From assembly GCA_021443605.1 (NCBI GenBank), contig JABUTQ010000015.1, positions 1 to 11,173 on the forward strand: 11,173 bases of DNA, in the 5' to 3' direction. The notes below the pieces were generated by a model. It saw only the letters and a program-made list of their open reading frames with translations, did not search any database and had not been told where the DNA came from. The translations under genes were made by a program, and so were the position numbers. Below are positions 1 to 7,557 of the stretch, piece by piece (within the stretch, counting starts at the first letter, position 1; the number at the start of each line of letters is the position of its first letter). Source of the stretch: Bacteroidales bacterium (lineage in GTDB: Bacteria; Bacteroidota; Bacteroidia; Bacteroidales; UBA932).

Positions 1-710
1 GCAACCACGCAAGATCCTATGTTAGAACCCATTGTGAGGAAAATGCCCTGGTCAAGGGTGATGAGGCCGGTAAACACCATCGCAATGGCGATTGAGGTCA
101 TAACGGACGAACTCTGTATTATGGCGGTGAATATTGCTCCTATCAATACAAGAAGGATAGGATTCTTGATGCTTGCCAGAAACATCTTCACGGAATCGAG
201 CTGCGCGAAACTGTCCATTGAGCTGCTCATCATCTCCAAACCGACAAACAACATTCCAAAGCCGGTCATAATGCCGCCTATCTGCTTGAGTGAATTGTTT
301 TTGGCAAACAAAGAAGTGAACGCGCCTATTCCGGCAAATGCCGCAAAGATGACGGTAGTGGAGAGCCCTCCGCCCCCAAACATACCGAGAGCCACAATCT
401 GTGCAGTGACGGTCGTACCTATATTTGCACCATATATTATGGTAGCAGCCTGGCGAAGCGACATTATTCCGGCGTTTACAAAACCGATTACCATCACTGT
501 GACGGCTCCGGAACTTTGAATGGCTGCCGTGCCGACAGTGCCGATTCCCACTCCCACCAAATCGCTTTTAGATGCTTTTGAAAATAGATTTTTGAGTTTA
601 CGGCTGCTCGCCGACTCAAGGTTCGTGCTCATCATCTGACAGGCAATCAAGAAGATACCGATGCCTGCTATCAGAGAGAGAATTGCCGATACAATTGTTA
701 CAGTTGACAT
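1..710 (-). CDS. Na+/phosphate cotransporter family protein, N-terminal 236 residues (3' end outside window)
   Basis: Inner-membrane transporter of the Na/Pi cotransporter II-related family, which couples sodium entry to phosphate (or another anion) uptake. Reading the complement from ATG at 710-708 gives 236 uninterrupted codons up to the window edge. Two copies of the family's inverted-repeat signature are visible: AAIQSSGAV (QSS at residues 65-67) followed by YGANIGTT (93-100), and AIIQSSSVMTS (QSSS at 199-202) followed by GSNIGSC (228-234). Hydrophobic segments lie near residues 5-24, 62-82, 100-130, 145-160 and 184-212. Bacterial members often carry a C-terminal PhoU-like domain; that part would lie beyond position 1, so its presence is unknown. 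The gene is divergent from the first receptor and shares a 133-base intergenic region with it. A GAGGA sits only 3 bases before the ATG, closer than a usual Shine-Dalgarno. The family call is firm from the duplicated QSS motifs; substrate is inferred from family. Confidence 0.9.
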   Translation of the reverse strand, partial: MSTVTIVSAILSLIAGIGIFLIACQMMSTNLESASSRKLKNLFSKASKSDLVGVGIGTVGTAAIQSSGAVTVMVIGFVNAGIMSLRQAATIIYGANIGTTVTAQIVALGMFGGGGLSTTVIFAAFAGIGAFTSLFAKNNSLKQIGGIMTGFGMLFVGLEMMSSSMDSFAQLDSVKMFLASIKNPILLVLIGAIFTAIIQSSSVMTSIAIAMVFTGLITLDQGIFLTMGSNIGSCVV

Positions 711-729
711 ATTTCCTCAAATACGGCCG

Positions 730-737
730 CAAAGATA
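730..737 (-). promoter_or_regulatory. Putative -7 box for the divergent Na/Pi cotransporter gene
   Basis: On the minus strand this reads TATCTTTG, an exact match to the Bacteroidetes -7 consensus TAnnTTTG. The expected upstream TTTG (-33) is not evident; only T-rich sequence, TTTTAAC, is found at about the right distance. Transcription would start roughly 12-15 bases before the ATG at 710, giving a very short leader. Assigned by motif and position only. Confidence 0.55.
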
Positions 738-749
738 GTCTTTAAAGTT

Positions 750-768
750 AAATTTTTGTTAAAAATTT
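750..768. repeat. A/T-rich inverted repeat in the divergent promoter region
   Basis: AAATTTTT (750-757) and AAAAATTT (761-768) form a perfect 8-base inverted repeat around a 3-base centre. It lies between the two divergent -7 boxes and overlaps the place where the minus-strand -33 element should be. It could be an operator or an UP-like A/T tract, but such repeats are also common by chance in A/T-rich DNA. No regulator gene is visible in the window. Confidence 0.3.
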
Positions 769-775
769 GCTGGCT

Positions 776-810
776 TTTGCCAATTATTTCGATGAATATT
801 TCTACTTTCG
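776..810 (+). promoter_or_regulatory. Putative promoter of the first TonB-dependent receptor
   Basis: TTTG at 776-779 and TACTTTCG at 803-810 resemble the Bacteroidetes -33/-7 pair; the spacing of 23 bases is at the long end. The -7 octamer is identical to the one in front of the second receptor. The leader that follows is A/T-rich, about 25-30 bases long, and has no Shine-Dalgarno, as is usual for strongly expressed genes in this phylum. Confidence 0.55.
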
Positions 811-843
811 CGACAATTTTTTACCAAACATTTTAACCGATTT

Positions 844-3800
844 ATGAAAAAGACACTTAAAAGCCTGATTCTCGCAGTTATAGCAGGAATGATCAGCTTT
901 TCTGCCGCTGCTCAGGTTACCACTTCTGCAATCAGTGGTAAGGTGACCGACAGTCAGGGTTCAGTTGCAGGCGCAGTTGTAAGCGCTGTCCACACCCCTT
1001 CCGGCACACAGTATTATTCTGTAACAAACGCAGAAGGACGTTATTTTATCCAGGGTATGAGACCGGGCGGCCCATACGAGATCTCTTTCCAGATGATGGG
1101 TCTCCAAACGGTTGTAGTAGAAGATGTTACCCTCACCCTTGGTGAAACTTTCACTTACGACACCTTTATGAAGGACGAGTCTCTCCAGCTTACTGAATCT
1201 CGCGTTGTGGCATCTGCTTCATCCGCTTTCACAGCTGAAAAGACCGGTGCTTCCACCAATATCTCGAACAGGGAGATGATGTCGCTTCCGACTACCAGCC
1301 GCAGCATCAAGGACCTTGCAAAGCTCTCTCCTTATTCAAATGGTATGAGCTTCGCCGGTTCTGACGGCCGCAGCACCAACTTCACTGTCGATGGAGCCAA
1401 CTTCAACAACAACTTCGGTCTTAGTTCAGACCTCCCCGGCGGCGGCACCCCTATCTCTTTGGATGCCATCGAAGAGGTGCAGATTGTAGTTGCCCCCTTT
1501 GACGTACGCCAGAGCAACTTCGTGGGTGGCGGTATCAACGCAATCACTAAGTCAGGTACAAATATGTTCAAGGGCTCCGCTTACGGATACTTCACAAACC
1601 AGGCTCTCCGCGGAAACACTATTGCAGGCGTGGATCTTGGAACAAGGGCTCCCGAATCGAACCTCACTGTAGGTGCAACCATCGGCGGTCCTATCGTGAA
1701 GAACAAACTCTTCTTCTTCGTAAACTTTGAGTATCTAAGCCGTCCCGAGCAGACTATTCAGTACAAACCTACTGATTCAAAAGTACTTGCAGATCTTGAA
1801 AAAATCTACAACAAGCTCAAGAACGATTACAATTACGATCCGGGTTCATACACCAACTATCCCGGCGGTACACAGAACATGAAGATTCTTGCCCGCATCG
1901 ACTGGAACATCAACAACGACCACAAGTTGAGCGTCCGCTTCAATACCACAAAGAACACCACTTGGTATTCACCCAACGGAAACTCTTGCGACGACCAGTT
2001 CCGCAACAAGCAGTACAATCGTTCAGGCGCCAACTCATTCCCGTTCTCAAACAATATGTACAGCCAGATGAACAACGTAATCTCTGCAGCAGTCGAGCTA
2101 AACAGCCGCTTCAGCGAGATGGTTTCAAATCAGGTGATTGCCACATATACCAACATCAACGACCAGCGCGGATCAAACTCTAAGGTGTTCCCCCATATCG
2201 ACATTATGACGGGTGACTATTCAAGCGGTAACTTCATTCCTTTCACTTCACTTGGATATGAGCTCTTCACATACAACAATGGTGTGTTGAACAACAACAT
2301 CAATGTAGCTGACAACGTGACCATCCAGGCCGGAAACCACAAGGTTGTGGCCGGTGCATCTTGGGAGTATATGTCTGCAGGTAACTCATATATGCGTAAT
2401 GGTGCAGGATACTACCGTTTTGCAAGTGTTGACGATTTCCTCAATGCAAACACTCCTTTGAGTTTTGCAATCACATACGGTTACGATGGCGACCTCAACC
2501 CTAAGGGATGGGTGACATATCACAAGGCAAGTATCTATGCACAGGACGAATACGCAGCAGCTGACAACTTCAAGCTCACTTTCGGTGTCCGTGCAGACGG
2601 TATCTTCTTCGACAACAGCCAGCTCAAGACCAACTCTGCCATCCTCGCTTACAATATGGGCGGCAAGACAATTGACACAGGTTACTGGCCGGATGCAAAG
2701 GTGCAGGTTTCTCCCCGTATCGGTTTCAACTGGGATATCGCCGGTGACAAGAGCGTCGTCCTCCGCGGTGGTACAGGCCTCTTCCAGGGACGTCTTCCCC
2801 TCGTGTTCTTCACCAATATGCCTCAGAACTCAAATATGATTCAGAATTCTGTAAACAAAGGCAACTACAGTGCAAGCATAAAGGACGGCGTGCTCGTCTA
2901 TACAGATGCCCAGAAGGCTAATCTCGACAAGCTCGTACAAGATGGAAAGATCGTTACTGACATCAACGAGATGAAGAAGGTACTCGGCCTTCCCGAAAAG
3001 CTCGAAGGTGGCGGAACAATGCCGAGCGAAATCAACGCAGTTGACCGCAAATTCAAGATGCCTCAGATTTGGAAATCATCTCTTGCAATCGACTGGAGAC
3101 TTCCTGTAGGATTCCCTCTTAGCATCACCCTCGAAGGTATGTTCAACAAGACAATCAACGGTGTGCGTCTCGTTGACTGGAACCTCGACGACAGCAAGAT
3201 TCTCAAGGATGCCAACAGATTTGCCGGCAGCGACACAAGATACAACTATCGCAAGGCAACTGACGGCTTCACATACGGTAAGACCAGCGCATACGTCCTC
3301 ACAAACACCAACCAGGGCTACGGCTACACCGCCAATGTCACAATCAACGCAAGCCCCGTGAAGAATCTCAACATCATGGCTGCATACACCCGCACAGACA
3401 GCAAAGAGATTTCAGGTATGCCCGGTAGTGCTGCAACTTCTGCATATTCAAGCCTTTACAGCGTAAACGGCCCTAACTACACAACCCTCCAGAGATCACA
3501 GTACGTGATTCCCGACAAGGTGATGGCAAACGTTAGCTATTTCATTCCTTTCGAGGTGTTCGGTGGTAACGGTTTCCACGTAAACGCTTACTATACAGCA
3601 TATTCAGGTTTGGCAAACAGCTTTATCTATTCAAACGACATGAATGGTGACGGTATCGCTTCAGACCTTATCTATATCCCTAAGAATGAGAACGATATTC
3701 TCTTCAAGACTCAGGAAGATGCTACCGCTTTCATGAAGTTCGTCAATGCCGACAGCTATCTGAGCAAGCACAAAGGACAGTATGCAGAGGCATACGCAGC

Positions 3801-4137
3801 CCGCACTCCTTGGCTCCATCTTCTCGACCTCCGCATCGCTGAAGACTTCGCCTTCCGTGGCGGTGACCGCTGGCACAAGTTTGAGGTGAGCGTAAGCTTC
3901 AACAACCTCCTCAACCTCTTTGATTCAAAACTTGGTGTAAACAGACTCTCTTGCTACCAGACCGGCATCACCAATACTATCGCTCCTCTCAAATACGAAG
4001 AGACCAATGCCGAAGGCAAGCCGGTATTCTCAATGGTGAAGGTTGACGGAAACTATCCTGTAGAAAACTATACCAGATATTACGAGAACTCTTCACAGTG
4101 CTGGAGCGTCCTCTTTGGTTTGAAATATTCTTTCTAA
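844..4137 (+). CDS. TonB-dependent receptor, Oar-like, with N-terminal carboxypeptidase-regulatory-like domain
   Basis: Outer membrane transporter of 1097 residues, expected to take up or secrete a substrate through a 22-strand barrel using TonB energy. A signal peptide covers residues 1-23 (basic start KKTLK, hydrophobic core, AAA before Q24). A carboxypeptidase-regulatory-like beta domain follows (about 27-112, with NAEGRYFIQGMRPGGPY at 62-78). The plug domain is at about 125-250 and carries DGANFNNNFG (183-192), PFDVRQSNF (218-226) and GGGINAITKSGTN (228-240). The remainder is barrel. It contains a DMNGDGIASD loop (932-941) that resembles a calcium-binding loop, and it ends in KYSF, an aromatic end expected of an outer membrane barrel. 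The plug motifs and the length match Oar-like receptors better than SusC, and no SusD gene is next to it. It is paralogous to the receptor at 4282-7551 but separated from it by a terminator and a new promoter, so it is probably monocistronic. The substrate cannot be predicted. Confidence 0.92.
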   Translation: MKKTLKSLILAVIAGMISFSAAAQVTTSAISGKVTDSQGSVAGAVVSAVHTPSGTQYYSVTNAEGRYFIQGMRPGGPYEISFQMMGLQTVVVEDVTLTLGETFTYDTFMKDESLQLTESRVVASASSAFTAEKTGASTNISNREMMSLPTTSRSIKDLAKLSPYSNGMSFAGSDGRSTNFTVDGANFNNNFGLSSDLPGGGTPISLDAIEEVQIVVAPFDVRQSNFVGGGINAITKSGTNMFKGSAYGYFTNQALRGNTIAGVDLGTRAPESNLTVGATIGGPIVKNKLFFFVNFEYLSRPEQTIQYKPTDSKVLADLEKIYNKLKNDYNYDPGSYTNYPGGTQNMKILARIDWNINNDHKLSVRFNTTKNTTWYSPNGNSCDDQFRNKQYNRSGANSFPFSNNMYSQMNNVISAAVELNSRFSEMVSNQVIATYTNINDQRGSNSKVFPHIDIMTGDYSSGNFIPFTSLGYELFTYNNGVLNNNINVADNVTIQAGNHKVVAGASWEYMSAGNSYMRNGAGYYRFASVDDFLNANTPLSFAITYGYDGDLNPKGWVTYHKASIYAQDEYAAADNFKLTFGVRADGIFFDNSQLKTNSAILAYNMGGKTIDTGYWPDAKVQVSPRIGFNWDIAGDKSVVLRGGTGLFQGRLPLVFFTNMPQNSNMIQNSVNKGNYSASIKDGVLVYTDAQKANLDKLVQDGKIVTDINEMKKVLGLPEKLEGGGTMPSEINAVDRKFKMPQIWKSSLAIDWRLPVGFPLSITLEGMFNKTINGVRLVDWNLDDSKILKDANRFAGSDTRYNYRKATDGFTYGKTSAYVLTNTNQGYGYTANVTINASPVKNLNIMAAYTRTDSKEISGMPGSAATSAYSSLYSVNGPNYTTLQRSQYVIPDKVMANVSYFIPFEVFGGNGFHVNAYYTAYSGLANSFIYSNDMNGDGIASDLIYIPKNENDILFKTQEDATAFMKFVNADSYLSKHKGQYAEAYAARTPWLHLLDLRIAEDFAFRGGDRWHKFEVSVSFNNLLNLFDSKLGVNRLSCYQTGITNTIAPLKYEETNAEGKPVFSMVKVDGNYPVENYTRYYENSSQCWSVLFGLKYSF

Positions 4138-4158
4138 TTTAAAGAAATTTAAGCGTTT

Positions 4159-4191
4159 AAGCCGTGCATTTTTTAGTGCACGGCTTTTTTT
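4159..4191 (+). terminator. Intrinsic terminator after the first receptor gene
   Basis: AAGCCGTGCA (4159-4168) pairs perfectly with TGCACGGCTT (4177-4186) around an 8-base loop, TTTTTTAG. A run of seven T (4185-4191) completes a classic rho-independent terminator 21 bases after the stop codon. It separates the first receptor from the second transcription unit. Confidence 0.9.
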
Positions 4192-4210
4192 ATGAACAAA
4201 TCATTACATT

Positions 4211-4241
4211 TTTGAAAATTTATTGAATTTAGTTACTTTCG
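4211..4241 (+). promoter_or_regulatory. Promoter of the receptor-lipoprotein-dehydrogenase unit
   Basis: TTTG at 4211-4214 and TACTTTCG at 4234-4241 are 19 bases apart, which fits the Bacteroidetes promoter (TTTG, 19-21 bases, TAnnTTTG with one mismatch in the -7 box). Transcription would start near 4247, giving a leader of about 35 bases that is rich in A and C. The leader has no Shine-Dalgarno at a usable distance; AAAGGTG at 4249-4255 is too far from the ATG at 4282. The whole site lies just downstream of the terminator, supporting independent transcription. Confidence 0.75.
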
Positions 4242-4281
4242 CATTGCAAAAGGTGAAAACAAAACAACAAAACCATAATTT

Positions 4282-7200
4282 ATGAAACTATCACTCAAGC
4301 GCCTGATTGTCGCCTGCGCGGCAGTCATGTTGTCTTTTTCTGCATTCGCGCAGATTACAACTTCTTCCCTTGGAGGTTCGGTGCTGGATAAGGATGGTGT
4401 GCCGGTAATCGGTGCAGCCGTCGTTGCCACACACGTCCCCTCCGGAACTGTCTATGGTGTCGCCACCAACATCAATGGTCGTTACACCATCAATGGTATG
4501 CGCCCCGGCGGGCCTTACACCGTTGAGATTTCTTGTCTTGGTTATCAAACAGTTACAGTAACAGACGTAACTTTGTCACTCGGAGACCCGTATGCAATTG
4601 ACCAGGTGCTCAACGACGACAAGGAGATGCTCCAGTCTGCAATCGTAATTTCGGAGGCAGCTTCAAAGTTTGCCGGAGAAAAGACAGGTGCATCAACAAA
4701 GATCTCAAACTCAGACATCACTTCACTCCCCACCATCAGCAGAAGCATCACTGACGTTACAAAACTCTCTCCTTACGGAGGTAATGGTATGAGCTTCGCC
4801 GGAAGTGACGGACGTACCGCCAACTTCACGGTCGATGGTGCAAACTTCAACAACAACTTCGGTTTGAGTTCAAGCCTCCCGGGCGGAGGCAGCCCTATCT
4901 CAATCGATGCAATCGAGGAGATGCAGGTTGTAATCTCAGACTTTGACGTGCGCCAGAGCAACTTCATCGGCGGTGGCGTGAACGCAATCACCAAGTCAGG
5001 TACAAACATCTTCAAGGCTTCCGCCTACGCTTACCACCGCAACGAGAACATGCGCGGCGATGCAATCTGCGGAGAGCAGATACAAGGAGCACGCGACAAA
5101 GACCGCACTTCCACTTTCGGTGCCACACTCGGCGGCCCGATTGTGAAAAACAAGCTCTTCTTCTTCGCCAACTTCGAATACACAAACAAGCCGACCATCG
5201 TAAACCGCTGGAAAGCTTCGTCAGACGGCATCGGAGATCCTGACAACTACATATCACGCACCACCCTTGCCGACATGAAGAAAGTGCAGGAGTTTATGAA
5301 GACCCAATATGGCTATGATACAGGCTCTTATACAGATTTTCCGGCCAACGAGAGCAATATGAAGATTCTCGCCCGCATTGACTGGAACATCACCCGCGAC
5401 CACCATCTTGCAGTGCGATACAACTACACTATCAACAAAGGGTGGAACTCGACAAACGGATCTTCTGCAGACGTTGGACAACGCGCAGTATATAATCGTT
5501 TCTCGCAGTACTCTATGGCCTTCGCCAACTCTCTCTACTCGATGGACAACAAGGTTCACACCTGGTCTCTTGACCTCAACAGCCGTTTTGGAGACAACAT
5601 TTCAAACCAGTTCCTCGCTACCTTCTCTATGCTCGACGATATCCGCGGATCAAATTCTGCAAAGTTCCCGTTTGTCGATATCCTCGATGGAACAGGCACT
5701 TACACCCCTTATATGTCTCTCGGATATGAATTGTTCACCTGGAACAATGGTGTTCACAACCGCGTGGTAACAGTAAAGGATGATATCACTTATTTTGCAG
5801 GTACTCACAAGATTACAGGCGGCTTGAGCTACGAATACCAGATGGCGGACAACGCCTATATGAGAAACGGTACAGGATATTATCGTTACAACTCTCTCGA
5901 CGATTTCCTCAATATGGCAATGCCCGAGTCAATCGCAATCACTTACGGATATGACGGAGAATTGAACCCCGCCGCCCGCGTCCGCTACCACAAACTTTCA
6001 CTCTATGCACAGGATGATTGGAATATAAGTGACAGATTCAAACTCACTTACGGTATCCGTCTCGAGTCTTTTATCTACTCAAACAAAGACCTTATGACCA
6101 ACAAGGCCATCTATGACATTGACTATAACGGATATCATATCGATACCGGCAAATGGCCTACCACAAAGGTACAGGTATCTCCCCGCGTAGGTTTTACCTG
6201 GGACGTGCTTGGTGACAAGAGCCTGAAGGTTCGCGGAGGTACAGGTCTCTTCACGGGACGTCTCCCTCTCGTGTTCTTCACCAATATGCCTACCAACTCA
6301 GGTATGGTGCAGTTTGCACTCAAGGGGATGTCAATCGATCCCAAGAACCCGGGCAATCTCGATATTCTCAAAGAGTTCGCAGGTCCGATGATTACCGATG
6401 TGGATGAGATGGTCAAGAAGCTCAACAGCATCGACCCCAAGAGATTCCCCACATCTATCTCTCCGAAAGATGGTGTTGCACCTTCAAGCATCGCAGCCGT
6501 AGATCCTAAATTCAAGATGCCTCAGGTTTGGAAATCTTCAATCGCAGTCGATTACGCTTTCCCCACCCCTTTCCCTATGAGCATCACCGGTGAATTTATC
6601 TTCAACAAGACTGTCAATGGTGTGAATATCAAGGATCTCAACATCAAATCGACCGAAGGGTTCCCGAGACTCAATGGTGCCGACAACCGTCACATCTATC
6701 CTACAGATTACAAATACACCAGCACTTCCGCTTATCTGTTGACCAACAACAATCTCGGTTACGGATATACTGCAAGCGTCGATTTCAACATGCAGCCTGT
6801 GAAGAATCTCTCAATCAAGGCCTCTTACACATACACCGCACAGAAAGAGCTCACAGGTATGCCGGGCTCTGATGCATCTTCTGCATTCACCTATATCCCT
6901 ACTTACGAAGGCCCCAACAATCCTGTTCTTCACAATTCTTCTTACGTAGTTCCCGACCGCATCTATGCGAAGATTTCTTACAGAGACCCGGGCAACAACA
7001 CATATACTCTTGATTATGAGGCATTCCGCGGAACAAGCAGCTACACTTATATGTATGCTGACGACCTCAATGGCGACAGTTACAACTACGACGTGATGTA
7101 TATCCCCAAGGATGATTCTGAAATCAGATTCGCAACTGAAGATGACCGCGCACGCTACTGGGCATTTGCAGACAAGGATCCTTATCTGAAGGCAAACAAA

Positions 7201-7551
7201 GGTAACTATGCTGAGGCTTACAGCGTTTACAACCCCTGGTCACACAGATTCAACTTCCAGTTCGCACACGATTTCGTGATTAAGATTGGCAATACGAGGA
7301 ACGTGCTCCAGCTCAACTGCAACATCAACAACCTGATGAACCTCTTCAACTCATCTTGGGGTGTTGCAAAATATATGAACACTGCTCTCAATTCAGGCCG
7401 TATCCTCGGCGTTCAGAAGATTGATTCTGACGGTACTCCGGTATTCACTACCGCCAAAGGTGTGAACGGAAACGTTGAGACTTGGGTTCCCAGCCACACT
7501 ATCGGACAGTGCTGGTATGCCCAGATTGGTATCAGATACATTTTTAACTAA
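4282..7551 (+). CDS. TonB-dependent receptor, Oar-like, second paralogue
   Basis: Outer membrane transporter of 1089 residues with the same plan as its upstream paralogue. A signal peptide covers residues 1-23 (AFA before Q24). A carboxypeptidase-regulatory-like domain follows at about 27-112 (NGRYTINGMRPGGPY at 65-79). The plug is at about 128-252 with DGANFNNNFG (185-194), FDVRQSNF (221-228) and GGGVNAITKSGTN (230-242), and the barrel fills the rest. The plug is nearly identical to the paralogue, while several barrel segments differ, notably after RLPLVFFTNMP (codons at 6313-6489), which fits extracellular loops that set specificity. The loop DLNGDSYNYD (928-937) has Ser where the paralogue has Gly. 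The protein ends in YIFN, so the usual terminal aromatic residue is one position inside. Two TAA stops follow in tandem. The lipoprotein gene begins 6 bases later, so the two are very probably cotranscribed and may work as a receptor and surface-lipoprotein pair. The substrate is unknown. Confidence 0.92.
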   Translation: MKLSLKRLIVACAAVMLSFSAFAQITTSSLGGSVLDKDGVPVIGAAVVATHVPSGTVYGVATNINGRYTINGMRPGGPYTVEISCLGYQTVTVTDVTLSLGDPYAIDQVLNDDKEMLQSAIVISEAASKFAGEKTGASTKISNSDITSLPTISRSITDVTKLSPYGGNGMSFAGSDGRTANFTVDGANFNNNFGLSSSLPGGGSPISIDAIEEMQVVISDFDVRQSNFIGGGVNAITKSGTNIFKASAYAYHRNENMRGDAICGEQIQGARDKDRTSTFGATLGGPIVKNKLFFFANFEYTNKPTIVNRWKASSDGIGDPDNYISRTTLADMKKVQEFMKTQYGYDTGSYTDFPANESNMKILARIDWNITRDHHLAVRYNYTINKGWNSTNGSSADVGQRAVYNRFSQYSMAFANSLYSMDNKVHTWSLDLNSRFGDNISNQFLATFSMLDDIRGSNSAKFPFVDILDGTGTYTPYMSLGYELFTWNNGVHNRVVTVKDDITYFAGTHKITGGLSYEYQMADNAYMRNGTGYYRYNSLDDFLNMAMPESIAITYGYDGELNPAARVRYHKLSLYAQDDWNISDRFKLTYGIRLESFIYSNKDLMTNKAIYDIDYNGYHIDTGKWPTTKVQVSPRVGFTWDVLGDKSLKVRGGTGLFTGRLPLVFFTNMPTNSGMVQFALKGMSIDPKNPGNLDILKEFAGPMITDVDEMVKKLNSIDPKRFPTSISPKDGVAPSSIAAVDPKFKMPQVWKSSIAVDYAFPTPFPMSITGEFIFNKTVNGVNIKDLNIKSTEGFPRLNGADNRHIYPTDYKYTSTSAYLLTNNNLGYGYTASVDFNMQPVKNLSIKASYTYTAQKELTGMPGSDASSAFTYIPTYEGPNNPVLHNSSYVVPDRIYAKISYRDPGNNTYTLDYEAFRGTSSYTYMYADDLNGDSYNYDVMYIPKDDSEIRFATEDDRARYWAFADKDPYLKANKGNYAEAYSVYNPWSHRFNFQFAHDFVIKIGNTRNVLQLNCNINNLMNLFNSSWGVAKYMNTALNSGRILGVQKIDSDGTPVFTTAKGVNGNVETWVPSHTIGQCWYAQIGIRYIFN

Positions 7552-7557
7552 TAAAAT

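Noticed and set aside
19..519. Open frame of 166 codons on the plus strand
   Set aside because: It lies antisense to the Na/Pi cotransporter gene, whose QSS and GANIG motifs are clear. The plus-strand translation has no recognisable domain.
5378..5770. Open frame of 130 codons in another frame of the second receptor
   Set aside because: Its Ser/Thr-rich low-complexity translation is a shadow of receptor codons, and it has no promoter or family match.
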